64,000 bases of DNA, taken from assembly GCF_940670765.1 (NCBI RefSeq), contig NZ_CALNVW010000035.1, forward strand, positions 1 through 64,000, written 5' to 3'. Positions 16,396-24,382 of this stretch are shown piece after piece. The DNA comes from Streptomyces sp. A 4/2 (GTDB taxonomy: Bacteria; Actinomycetota; Actinomycetes; Streptomycetales; Streptomycetaceae). The first letter of the stretch is position 1, and the number at the start of each line of letters is the position of its first letter. The notes under the pieces are model-generated. The model ran no database searches. It was not told the DNA's origin and saw only the letters and a program-made list of their open reading frames with translations. The translations under genes were made by a program, and so were the position numbers.

Positions 16396-17555
16396 AGACC
16401 TCCGTCTTCGTCTACCCCTGGGACATCGTCGGCGACCCGGACGCCGCCGACCGGATCGCCGGTCTCGGCGTCCAGCAGGTCACCCTCGCCTCCGCCTACC
16501 ACTCGACGCGCGCCCTGACCCCGCGCCACCCGGACCACCGCATCGTGACGGCCGCCCACGCGTCCGTCCTCTACCCGGCCGCGGAGGAAGTCTGGGCCGG
16601 GCGGGCGCTGCGCCCGTACGCCGCCGGGGACTGGGCCCCCACCGCGGACCCGTACGGAGAGGCCGCCGCCGCGCTGGCCGGTGCCGGTCTGGAGGTGCAC
16701 ACCTGGGTGGTCCTCGCCCACAACTCCCGCCTGGGCACCGAGAATCCGGACATCGCGGTGGTCAACGCGTACGGCGACCGCTACTCCTGGGCCCCCTGCA
16801 TCGCCCAGCCCGCCACCCGCGACTACCTCGTCACCCTGGCCGCCGAGGCCGCGGTGCGCCCCGGCGCGCGCGGCACCGAACTGGAGTCGCTCGGCTGGTA
16901 CGGGCTCTCCCACCTGCACGCGCACGACAAGATCGCGGGGGTGGAACTCGGCGACGCCGGCCAGTACCTGATGTCGCTCTGCTTCTGCCCGGCCTGCGCC
17001 GACGGCTACCGCGGACTCGGCGTCGACGCCGAGGAGCTGAGGACAGCGGTCCGCCGCGCGCTGGAGCCGGTCTGGGCCACCGGCTCCTCGGCGGCCGGGC
17101 GGTCCGCGATCGAGAAGCTGCTCGGCGCCGATCTCGCCGCCGCCACTCTCGACTGGCGTACGCGCACCGCCCGCACGCTCCAGGAGCGGACCGTCGCCGC
17201 CGTACGCGCCGCCGCCGCTCCCGGCTTCCAGGTGCTGCTGCACGCCGATCCGGTCGCCCACCACTGCGGGGCGAACGTGGGCGTCGACCCCGAACACATC
17301 CTGGGCATCGCCGACGGGGTGGTGGTGCCCTGCACCGCCGGCCCCACGCTGCTCGCCCCGTTCGCCGTGCACCGTACGGAGCGGACGGTGCTGGCGGCCA
17401 ACCTCACCGTGGTCTCCGGCATGGGTGGCAACCCGGCCGCGCTGGCCGAGGACGCCGCCCGCGCCGCCGGGCTCGGCGCGAACGAACTGCGGCTCTACCA
17501 CGCCGGGTTGGCCTCCGAAACGGATCTCACACGCGTACGGGCCGCGCTGTCCTGA
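16392..17555 (+). CDS. Uncharacterised CxxC protein coupled to kdgD (possible TIM-barrel hydrolase relative)
   Basis: A 387-residue protein without signal peptide, started by the GTG that overlaps the kdgD stop. The pattern of HTWVVLAHNSRLG (about 100), NAYGDRYSWAPCIAQP (about 127), YGLSHLHAHDK (about 173), CFCPACADGYRGLG (about 198) and LHADPVAHHCG (about 290) suggests a beta/alpha barrel resembling the poorly characterised glycosyl-hydrolase-like families with an FCxxC loop. I do not recognise a known enzyme. Tight coupling to kdgD argues for a step in uronide or aldarate use, such as supplying the uronate. It overlaps the convergent MFS gene by 29 bp. Confidence 0.75.
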   Translation: MKTSVFVYPWDIVGDPDAADRIAGLGVQQVTLASAYHSTRALTPRHPDHRIVTAAHASVLYPAAEEVWAGRALRPYAAGDWAPTADPYGEAAAALAGAGLEVHTWVVLAHNSRLGTENPDIAVVNAYGDRYSWAPCIAQPATRDYLVTLAAEAAVRPGARGTELESLGWYGLSHLHAHDKIAGVELGDAGQYLMSLCFCPACADGYRGLGVDAEELRTAVRRALEPVWATGSSAAGRSAIEKLLGADLAAATLDWRTRTARTLQERTVAAVRAAAAPGFQVLLHADPVAHHCGANVGVDPEHILGIADGVVVPCTAGPTLLAPFAVHRTERTVLAANLTVVSGMGGNPAALAEDAARAAGLGANELRLYHAGLASETDLTRVRAALS

Positions 17556-18735
17556 CCCCCGTACGGGCCAGCGCGAGGGCCACCGCGAGACCGCTGACGG
17601 AGGCCACCGCCAGCAGTACGCGGACGTCCACCACGGCGACCAGCCCCGCGCCGAGTGCGAGGGCCACCGCGTTCGGAACGAACATCAGGCTGTTGGCGGT
17701 GGCCGCCGTACGCCCCAGTACGGCGGCCGGGGTCTCGCTCTGCACCGCGGTCAGCGCCGCGACCAGGACGCACGGCAGCCCGAAGCCAACCGCCGCACTG
17801 CTCACCAGGGCCGTCGTGTCGTACGGCAGTGCGCGCGCCCCGACCGCCGCCGCGAACACGGCGATCCCGGCGGCGGCGAAGACGCGGGGCGGGAGCCGGC
17901 GCATCAGCGGACCCGACAGAACGCCGATGGCGATGGAGCCGACCCCCTGCACCGAGTACAGCAGCCCGGCGTAGCCGGGGGAGTGGCCCAGCAGCCGGTC
18001 GACGACCGCGTAGATCATCGAGCCGTTGAGCCCGGCGACCAGCATCGTCGCCGAACCCGCGAGGACCAGCGGACGCAGCGTGGGGGAGCCGCGCAGGAAG
18101 CGGGCGCCCTCGATCGTGTCCCGCAGCCAGTGCGCGCCGGCGGGGCGCACCGGCTCGGCCTCCCGTACCCGGATCAGTGTGAAGATCACGGCCGCGAGGG
18201 CGAAGGTGACCGCGTCGAGCAGCGCCACGGCGGCTCCGCCGAACTGCACGAAGAGCCCGGCGCCCACCAGGGGCGAGACCAGTTTCATGCCCTCGGTGAC
18301 GGTCATCCGCAGTCCGTTGAAGTCGCCGAGGAGATCCTTGTCGACGGCGGCGGCGACCAGCGCGGACTCGGCCGCGCCGCCCACCACGGTGTGCACGCCG
18401 TAGATCACCAGCACGGTGAAGAGGATCCAGATCCGGCCCGGCGAGTCCAGTGCGAGAAGCACCGGCATCAGCGCCGCCATCCCGAGATTCGTCACCACCA
18501 GCAGCGGCTTGCGGCGCACCCGGTCGGCGACCGTACCGATCAACGGCCCCACCAGGGACGGCGCCCACATGGCGAAGACGGCCAGCGCGGCGAGACTGTC
18601 CGACCCGGTCAGGGCCTTGACCCAGATGCCGGAGGCCAGCCACATGGCACTCGTGCCGAAGGCGTCGACGACCGCACCTGCCAGGTAGAGCCCCGCGTTA
18701 CGGTCCCGCAGGACGCGTCCTATTGACCATTTCAC
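17527..18735 (-). CDS. MFS exporter
   Basis: A 402-residue 12-helix major facilitator of the macrolide-efflux-like (MefA/EnterobactinS) branch. The conserved loop between helices 2 and 3 reads GTVADRVRRKPLL (about 62), and the loop after helix 8 SGPLMRRLP. The substrate is unknown. Its 3' end overlaps that of the kdgD-coupled gene on the other strand by 29 bp, so antisense interference at the ends is possible. A MITE-like element lies upstream of its start. Confidence 0.82.
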   Translation of the reverse strand: MKWSIGRVLRDRNAGLYLAGAVVDAFGTSAMWLASGIWVKALTGSDSLAALAVFAMWAPSLVGPLIGTVADRVRRKPLLVVTNLGMAALMPVLLALDSPGRIWILFTVLVIYGVHTVVGGAAESALVAAAVDKDLLGDFNGLRMTVTEGMKLVSPLVGAGLFVQFGGAAVALLDAVTFALAAVIFTLIRVREAEPVRPAGAHWLRDTIEGARFLRGSPTLRPLVLAGSATMLVAGLNGSMIYAVVDRLLGHSPGYAGLLYSVQGVGSIAIGVLSGPLMRRLPPRVFAAAGIAVFAAAVGARALPYDTTALVSSAAVGFGLPCVLVAALTAVQSETPAAVLGRTAATANSLMFVPNAVALALGAGLVAVVDVRVLLAVASVSGLAVALALARTGVRTARPVRV

Positions 18736-18786
18736 CAGGTCAGCGTGGCAGCTGAGGGGGGTGCCCGAGATCGGGCGGCTGCCTTA

Positions 18787-18944
18787 GACCGACCGGCAAT
18801 TGGGGGGCGGCGTCGCGTGGTCCGGCACGCACGCTCGCCGCGTTGTCGTCAATCACCATGGCTCCGCCATGCCTCAATCCTCCGCCTTGCGACCGCACGC
18901 ACCGGACCCCGCTCCTTCACCCACCCCCCAATTGCCGGTCGGTC
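18787..18944. mobile_element. 158-bp MITE-like element A with TTA target duplication
   Basis: Perfect terminal inverted repeats starting GACCGACCGGCAATTGGG (about 21 bp) bound 158 bp without coding capacity. Direct TTA copies flank it at 18784-18786 and 18945-18947. Inside are GCGTTGTCG, a CATGGC/GCCATG hairpin, and CTCCGCCTTGCGA, a core shared with the element at 27905. The right-hand TTA is also the stop codon (TAA) of the adjacent GNAT gene. Resembles non-autonomous derivatives of IS5-type elements with TNA targets (inference). Confidence 0.75.
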
Positions 18945-19751
18945 TTAGCCATGCACCCGGAAACGCCTTACGGCGAGGGGGGAGATGTACGGAGTCGTGG
19001 TCGTGAGGGCGGCGAAGCCGAGGCGCTGGAGGATCGGGCGGCTGTCGTCGGACGCGTCGACCTGGAGGAAGCGGTAGCCGCGTCCGGCCGCGAGCCGGGC
19101 GCGGTGCGCGACCAGGGCCCGGTAGATGCCCCGGCCGCGCCAGGCCGGGTCGGTGCCGCCGCCCCAGAGGCTCGCGAAGTCGGTGCCCGGATGGAATTCG
19201 ACCCGGGCCGCGCAGACCGGTACGTCACCGGCCGTCGCCACCACCGCGGCGACCGACTCCGGGGCGTCCGTCACCTGGGCCAGTACCTGGTGCATGATCC
19301 GTGAGCCGTCCGTGCCGAAGGCCGCCCGGTGGGCGCGCGCCATGAGTTCCACGCCCGCGGCGTCGGTCACCGGGCGCAGGACGACGCCCTCGGGCAGCCG
19401 CACCTCGGTCGGCAGGTCCTTGACGTCGGCGACCATCAGGGTCTCCGGGGGCTCGGGCGTGAACCCGGCCGCCCGGAGCCGGTCCGCGAGATCGGCGGGG
19501 CGGTCGTGGGCGTACAGCTTCCACTCGAACTCGCGCTCCAGCGCGCCGAAGTGGCGCACCTGCCCGGCGATGGCCGCGTCCACCGTGTCCTCGTCCAGGT
19601 CCGACCAGACGACTGCGTTCCAGTCGGCGGCGTCCGCACCGGTCCGGCGCACCACACCGCCGACCCGCTCGGTCCGGCCCCCGGGGCCGTCCGGTGGCGC
19701 GTCCTGTCGCATCTGCCGGTCGAAGGCGGCCAGTACCGCACGGAGATCCAT
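18945..19751 (-). CDS. GNAT-family N-acetyltransferase
   Basis: A 268-residue protein with an N-terminal extension (about residues 1-115) followed by a GNAT fold. The acetyl-CoA loop is GTDPAWRGRGIYRALV (about 199), and RGYRFLQVDASDDSRPILQRLGF is the C-terminal motif. Substrate unknown. The stop codon coincides with the target duplication of the MITE-like element, so the insertion just spared or replaced the end of the gene. Confidence 0.82.
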   Translation of the reverse strand: MDLRAVLAAFDRQMRQDAPPDGPGGRTERVGGVVRRTGADAADWNAVVWSDLDEDTVDAAIAGQVRHFGALEREFEWKLYAHDRPADLADRLRAAGFTPEPPETLMVADVKDLPTEVRLPEGVVLRPVTDAAGVELMARAHRAAFGTDGSRIMHQVLAQVTDAPESVAAVVATAGDVPVCAARVEFHPGTDFASLWGGGTDPAWRGRGIYRALVAHRARLAAGRGYRFLQVDASDDSRPILQRLGFAALTTTTPYISPLAVRRFRVHG

Positions 19752-19932
19752 CCGCCCACTTCAGCAGGGTCACCCCGGCCCGGCAAACAGATTTCCCCGG
19801 CGACGGGACTCCCGGCAGCAGATTTCTCCGGCAACGGATGCGCAAAGAGTCTTGTGCAGCGGATGTGATGCGCGTAGACAACCAGTGACCTGCTGTTCGT
19901 CCGTCACACATCAGAACCGGAGTTACCCGCGC

Positions 19933-20721
19933 ATGCCCTCCAGACTCACCAGGATTTCCGTGTGTACCGTCGCGCTCGCCGCCGCCGGGAGCGCCTTCTA
20001 CGGCGTCGGCGCCGCCACCGCCGACAACTCGGTCCCGAGGACCGACAAGGAAATCCCGAACATCACCAAGGTCGAAGACAGCATCAACGCCTTCTACGGC
20101 GGCAAGGCCGACGCCTCGGGTGCCTACCAGGCGTCGCCCACCAGCAACTACGCCAAGCAGGTCAAGGGCATCGAGACCAAGGCGAAGCGGCAGATCGCCG
20201 ATGCCGCCCGCCACACCGCGCACGGCCGCAAGCCCGCCATCGTGCTCGACGTGGACGACACGACCCTGCTGACCTACGACTACGAGAAGAAGAACGGCTT
20301 CGCCTACAACGCGAAGGCCTTCGACGACTACGTCCAGAGCGCCCAGTCGGTCGCCGTCTTCGGGATGCCGGACGTCGTCAACTACGCCGCGAAGAAGGGC
20401 GTCACGGTCTTCTTCCTGACCGGCCGCGCCGAGACCCAGCGCACCGCGTCGGCGGTGAACCTCACCAAGGCCGGGTACGGCGTACCGGTCGACAAGGCGC
20501 ACTTCTACCTGCAGGACAAGACCTCCACGCCGTCCTACCTGAGCTGCGCCTCGCCGACCTGGAGCTGCACCACGGTCCAGTTCAAGTCGGGCACCAGGAA
20601 GCACATCGAATCGCTCGGCTACACCATCGTGGCCAACTTCGGGGACCAGTACTCCGACCTCAGCGGCGGGTTCGCCGACAAGACGTACAAGCTCCCGAAC
20701 CCGATGTACTTCCTGCCCTGA
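19933..20721 (+). CDS. Secreted HAD-family acid phosphatase (class B/IIIB type)
   Basis: A 262-residue exported phosphatase. The signal peptide covers about residues 1-31 (MPSRLTRISVCTVALAAAGS, cleavage near ATA-DN). ATG 19933 is preceded by CCGGAG. HAD motifs: VLDVDDTTLLTYDY (nucleophile Asp, about 100), FFLTGRAE (motif II, about 160), the lysine around the FKSGTRKHIE segment, and NFGDQYSDL (motif IV, about 237). It probably removes phosphate from nucleotides or other esters outside the cell. Confidence 0.86.
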   Translation: MPSRLTRISVCTVALAAAGSAFYGVGAATADNSVPRTDKEIPNITKVEDSINAFYGGKADASGAYQASPTSNYAKQVKGIETKAKRQIADAARHTAHGRKPAIVLDVDDTTLLTYDYEKKNGFAYNAKAFDDYVQSAQSVAVFGMPDVVNYAAKKGVTVFFLTGRAETQRTASAVNLTKAGYGVPVDKAHFYLQDKTSTPSYLSCASPTWSCTTVQFKSGTRKHIESLGYTIVANFGDQYSDLSGGFADKTYKLPNPMYFLP

Positions 20722-20742
20722 CGCAGCACACCGGTCCCGGCG

Positions 20743-21183
20743 TCAGCCTGTCGGCGCCGGGACCGGCCGCGCCGCGCCCGCCTTCTCGTACCGCAGCGCC
20801 AGCCCCGTCACGACCGCGCCGGTCCCTTCCCACAGGCCCACGCCCAGGAAGCCGGCCGGGGCGCGGCCGGTGACGACCGCGGTGGTGAAGACCGCGAAGG
20901 TCAGCAGCCGGAACGGGACCGTCCAGCGGAAGAACGCCTTCCAGTCGGCGAGCGCGGCCAGCACGTAGTACACGCCCATGTTGACCGCCGCCATCGACGA
21001 GGCCGTGATGAAGGTCCGGGTGTAGTCCGAGCCGGGGCGGCGGGACACCGGTACGGAGTGGAAGCCCAGCATCTTCAACAGCGCGTCGGGCGAGACCAGT
21101 CCGGCCACGCCGAGTACCGCGGCGAGCACGCCGAAGACCGCCATGGTCCAGCCGGACGGGGAACGGGGCAGTCGTATGGCCAT
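20743..21183 (-). CDS. Small integral membrane protein of unknown function
   Basis: A 146-residue protein with four predicted helices (about 12-32, 57-80, 88-108, 110-130) and the motif FHSVPVSRRPGSDYTRTFITASS between helices 1 and 2. No transporter or enzyme signature is recognised. It is convergent with the phosphatase (21-bp gap), and its upstream region carries a 26-bp repeat array. Confidence 0.75.
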   Translation of the reverse strand: MAIRLPRSPSGWTMAVFGVLAAVLGVAGLVSPDALLKMLGFHSVPVSRRPGSDYTRTFITASSMAAVNMGVYYVLAALADWKAFFRWTVPFRLLTFAVFTTAVVTGRAPAGFLGVGLWEGTGAVVTGLALRYEKAGAARPVPAPTG

Positions 21184-21212
21184 GGCGGCACCCTATGCGT
21201 GACGCCCGCGCG

Positions 21213-21394
21213 GTGATCACCGAACGGAAACTTCCGCTGTGATCAACGACCGGCAGTTGCCGCGGTGATCGCCGACCGGCCACTGCCGCGCGGTGATCAC
21301 GGACCGGCCACTGCCGCCGTGATCACCGAGCAGCCAGTTCTCCGGCAGTTACCGAGCAGCCACTTCTCCAGCGGTCACCGCGTGGCTACCTCTT
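21213..21394. repeat. 26-bp tandem repeat array, about seven copies
   Basis: Successive units begin at 21213, 21239, 21265 (28 bp), 21293, 21319, 21345 and 21371. The first five start GTGATCACCGACCGG or close variants and end CTGCCGC-like. The last two drift to GCAGTTACCGAGCAGCC and GCGGTCACCG. The array fills the gap between the membrane-protein start and the penicillin-binding protein stop and runs a few bases into the latter. Confidence 0.8.
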
Positions 21395-22837
21395 CAGCGC
21401 CGCCGCCATCATCTTCTGTGCGACCGGCGCCGCCAGACCGTTGCCGCTGATCTCGGCGCGCGTCGCGTTCGAATCCTCTACGAGCACCGCCACCGCCACC
21501 TCCTTGCCGGTCGCCTTGTCCTTCGCGTACGACGTGAACCAGGCGTACGGGGCCTGGCTGTTGTTCTCGCCGTGCTGCGCCGTGCCCGTCTTGCCGCCCA
21601 CCTCGGCGCCGCCGACCTTGGCGTTGGAGCCCGTTCCGTCCTCGACGACGGTCACCATCGCGCTGCGCAACTGCGCGGCGGTGGACTGGGAGACGATCCG
21701 ACGGGACGCCGGCTTACCGTACGACTGAAGGGTGTTGCCGTCCCCGTCCGTCACCTTCGAGACCATGTGCGGGGTGGTCAGCACCCCGCCGTTGGCCAGG
21801 GTCGACGACACCATCGCCATCTGGAGCGGCGTGGCGGTCACATCGAACTGGCCGATGCCGGTGAGCGCCGTCTGCGCCTGGTCCATGCCGGACGGGTAGA
21901 TGCTCGGCCACGCCCGCACCGGCACGTCCTGCTTGGTGTCGTTGAAGCCGAACTTCTCCGCCATCGCCTTCAGCTTGGCCTGACCCAGATCGTCGGCCAG
22001 CTTCCCGAAGACGTTGTTGCAGGAGTACTGGAGCGCGGTGCGGAGCGTCGCGTTCTCACAGGGGGCCGACGCGCTCTCGTTCTTCAGATCCGTGGTCGTA
22101 CCCGGCAGGCGGTACGGGTTCGGGCTGTCCGTCTTCTCGTCGACCGACGAGAACAGCCCGTTCTCCAGCGCCGCCGACGCGACCACCAGTTTGAAGGTGG
22201 AGCCGGGCGGCAGCGGCTGGCGCAGCGCCCGGTTGAGCATCGGCTGGCTCTTGTCGCCGGTCAGCTGCTTCCAGGCGGCGCCGTCCGTCGTCCCGCTGAT
22301 CTTCGACGGGTCGTACGAGGGCGTGGAGACCATCCCGAGGATCTCGCCCGACTTCGGATCGATGGCGACGGCCGCGCCCTTCTTGTCGCCGAGCGCCCGG
22401 TACCCCGCCTTCTGCACCGCGGGATCGATCGTGGTCAGCACGTCACCGGGGGCCGTCTGCTTGCCGGTGAGTGCCTGCACCGGGTTCTTCAGCCGGTCGT
22501 CGGTGCCGTCGAGCACGCTGCTGTAGAGGCTTTCGAGCTGCGTCGACCCGTAGGCCTGCGAGCTGTATCCGGTGACGGCCGCATAGAGGTCGCCGTCGGT
22601 GTACGTGCGTTTGTAGGCGAGGTCATCGCTGTCCGTCCGCTTCGATCCGGTGACCGCGGAACCGCCCACGACGATGTCGCCGAGCGGCTGCGCGTACTGC
22701 GCGATCGTGGTCCGCCGGTTGTGCTTGTTGTCCGCGAGCGCCTGGGTCTCGAACGCCTGCAGCCAGGTCGCCCGCGCCAGCAGCGCGAGGACGAGGAGCA
22801 GGCAGAAGACCGAGGTGCGCCTGATTGTCTTGTTCAT
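21386..22837 (-). CDS. Class B penicillin-binding protein (D,D-transpeptidase, PbpA type)
   Basis: A 483-residue membrane-anchored transpeptidase. One N-terminal helix (about 9-26) precedes a dimerisation region with YAQPLGDIVVGG near residue 48. The catalytic domain has PPGSTFK (active Ser, about 209), SCN (about 276) and GGKTGTAQHG (about 421), in the expected order and spacing. The length matches actinobacterial PbpA, which crosslinks peptidoglycan. It stands alone, without a rodA or division gene. The last codons lie inside the 26-bp repeat array. Confidence 0.87.
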   Translation of the reverse strand: MNKTIRRTSVFCLLLVLALLARATWLQAFETQALADNKHNRRTTIAQYAQPLGDIVVGGSAVTGSKRTDSDDLAYKRTYTDGDLYAAVTGYSSQAYGSTQLESLYSSVLDGTDDRLKNPVQALTGKQTAPGDVLTTIDPAVQKAGYRALGDKKGAAVAIDPKSGEILGMVSTPSYDPSKISGTTDGAAWKQLTGDKSQPMLNRALRQPLPPGSTFKLVVASAALENGLFSSVDEKTDSPNPYRLPGTTTDLKNESASAPCENATLRTALQYSCNNVFGKLADDLGQAKLKAMAEKFGFNDTKQDVPVRAWPSIYPSGMDQAQTALTGIGQFDVTATPLQMAMVSSTLANGGVLTTPHMVSKVTDGDGNTLQSYGKPASRRIVSQSTAAQLRSAMVTVVEDGTGSNAKVGGAEVGGKTGTAQHGENNSQAPYAWFTSYAKDKATGKEVAVAVLVEDSNATRAEISGNGLAAPVAQKMMAAALKR

Positions 22838-22995
22838 CCCGTGTGGAGACGAACGGAGCCGGGTGTGCCGTTCCCGGGCCTCGATTTTTTCAGCCGGCTC
22901 TCATCTGCGGGGGCCGCCTCCGGTCCGCCCGGTCCGTCCCCACCGCCCGGTCCGTCCGGTCCGGGCGGCGGGGACGGGTCTCGTCCCGGCAGGTC

Positions 22996-23466
22996 TCATC
23001 CCGGCAGGGTGAACAGCAGCTCGTCGGTCTCCGCCCCGCGGGAGTGCGCGAAGTCCCGGTTCCGGCCGGTGACGACGAAACCGCACTTCTCCAGCACCCG
23101 GGCCGAGCCCGGGTTGTCGGCGGCGGCGCGGGCGTACAGGGGCCGCTCGGGGACCAGGGCGAGCAGCGCGCGCAGCGCGGCGGTCGCGAGGCCCCTGCCC
23201 CAGTGGGCCCGCCCGATCGTGTAGGTGACCGAGCGCTCCTCGGGCGGCCCGTACACCGCGGTGTGGCCGACGACCGCACCGTCGGCGAGCACGGTACGCA
23301 GGACGGCGTCCGAGGCGCGGATCCGCTTCCAGTGCGCGTCGAAGTACGCCCGGTCCGTGGGGTCCTCGCAGGTGAAGGCCGCCATATGGTTCGAGACGGG
23401 GTCGCTCATGTGCGCGAAGATCACCGGCAGGTCCGCGTCCTCGACCGCGCGCAGGACGATGTCCAT
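22996..23466 (-). CDS. GNAT-family N-acetyltransferase (RimJ/RimL-like)
   Basis: A 156-residue acetyltransferase with IGRAHWGRGLATAAL (about 92) and the C-terminal RAAADNPGSARVLEKCGF, hallmarks of the RimJ/RimL subgroup that acetylates protein N-termini or small amines. Its ATG shares one base with the stop of the upstream IclR-type gene (TGATG), so it is co-translated with it. GC-rich short repeats (CCCGGTCCGTCC) follow its stop. Confidence 0.83.
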   Translation of the reverse strand: MDIVLRAVEDADLPVIFAHMSDPVSNHMAAFTCEDPTDRAYFDAHWKRIRASDAVLRTVLADGAVVGHTAVYGPPEERSVTYTIGRAHWGRGLATAALRALLALVPERPLYARAAADNPGSARVLEKCGFVVTGRNRDFAHSRGAETDELLFTLPG

Positions 23467-24239
23467 CAGAGCCTCCGGGTGGCGAGGGTCAGCCGGTCGC
23501 GGGCGTCGAAGAGTGCGTCCTTGACCATCTGCTCGTGCGCCGGGGTGAGCCGGGCGACCGGTACCGAGCAGCTGATCGCGTCGCGCGCCGGGGTGCGGTA
23601 CGGGATCGCGACGCCGAAGCAGCGCAGCCCCAGGGTGTTCTCCTCGCGGTCGACCGCGTACCCCTGCTCGCGGATGAGGTGCAGTTCCTCGATGAGCTTC
23701 TCGCGGTCGGTGATCGTGTGCTCGGTCAGCTGCGCCATGGTCTCCGGCAGCATCTTGCGGACCTGCTCGTCGCTGTGGGTGGCGAGCAGCGCCTTGCCCA
23801 GCGACGTCGAGTGGGCGGGCAGTCGGCGGCCGACGCGGGTGAACGGGCGCAGATAGTGCTGCGACTGGCGGGTGGCGAGGTAGACGACGTTCGTGCCGTC
23901 GAGGCGGGCGAGGTGGATGGTCTCCGTGGTGTCGTCGGAGAGCCGGTCCAGGGTGGCGCGGGCCGCCGCCACGACCTCGTCGCCGTCGATGTACGACGTG
24001 CCGACGAGCAGGGCGCGTACGCCGATGCCGTACCGCGTGCCGGTCGCGTCGGTCTCCACCCAGCCCAGCTCCACCAGGGTGCGCAGCAGCATGTAGAGGC
24101 TGGATTTGGGGTAGCCGACCGCCTCCTGGACGGCCGCCAGGGAGTGCATGCCGGGCCGCCCGGCGAAGTACTCCAGCAACTCGACCGTCCGCACCGCGGA
24201 CTTGACCTGCGCCCCACCTGCTGTCTCGGCAGTCGACAT
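23466..24239 (-). CDS. IclR-family regulator, probable controller of uronate/aldarate genes
   Basis: A 257-residue regulator with an N-terminal winged helix (about 15-75: AVQEAVGYPKSSLYMLLRTL) and a C-terminal effector domain (LPAHSTSLGKALLA about 138, GYAVDREENTLGLRCFGVAI about 193). It is divergent from the ketoglutarate-semialdehyde dehydrogenase. IclR proteins of the KdgR group control uronate catabolism, and the shared element before kdgD and this promoter supports that role (inference). Confidence 0.86.
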   Translation of the reverse strand: MSTAETAGGAQVKSAVRTVELLEYFAGRPGMHSLAAVQEAVGYPKSSLYMLLRTLVELGWVETDATGTRYGIGVRALLVGTSYIDGDEVVAAARATLDRLSDDTTETIHLARLDGTNVVYLATRQSQHYLRPFTRVGRRLPAHSTSLGKALLATHSDEQVRKMLPETMAQLTEHTITDREKLIEELHLIREQGYAVDREENTLGLRCFGVAIPYRTPARDAISCSVPVARLTPAHEQMVKDALFDARDRLTLATRRL

Positions 24240-24311
24240 TCGACCCTGCCCCTCTTGTCAATGCTGAACGCGCGTTATTAGAGTTCCAGGAGAGTTCATG
24301 ATCTGGAACTG

Positions 24312-24343
24312 TGTTCAGAATACCGAACAACTTTACCGAACAA
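24312..24343. promoter_or_regulatory. Candidate IclR-type operator before the semialdehyde dehydrogenase
   Basis: TGTTC (24312) and GAACA (24325) form an inverted repeat with 8-bp spacer, and TACCGAACAA is directly repeated at 24321 and 24334. The left half, TGTTCAGAA, is identical to the site upstream of kdgD. A longer pair GTTCC/GGAAC flanks 24281-24308. Confidence 0.55.
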
Positions 24344-24382
24344 GTCATGCTGTGCGGCAGTGGATCTGGAAGGACGTTCGCG

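Noticed and set aside
18787..18944. Small secreted-protein gene within the MITE-like element
   Set aside because: Short frames there merely translate the inverted ends and lack ribosome sites; the element has no transposase capacity.
21213..21394. CRISPR-like array
   Set aside because: Units of 26 bp adjoin one another with no unique spacers and no cas genes, so this is a plain tandem repeat.
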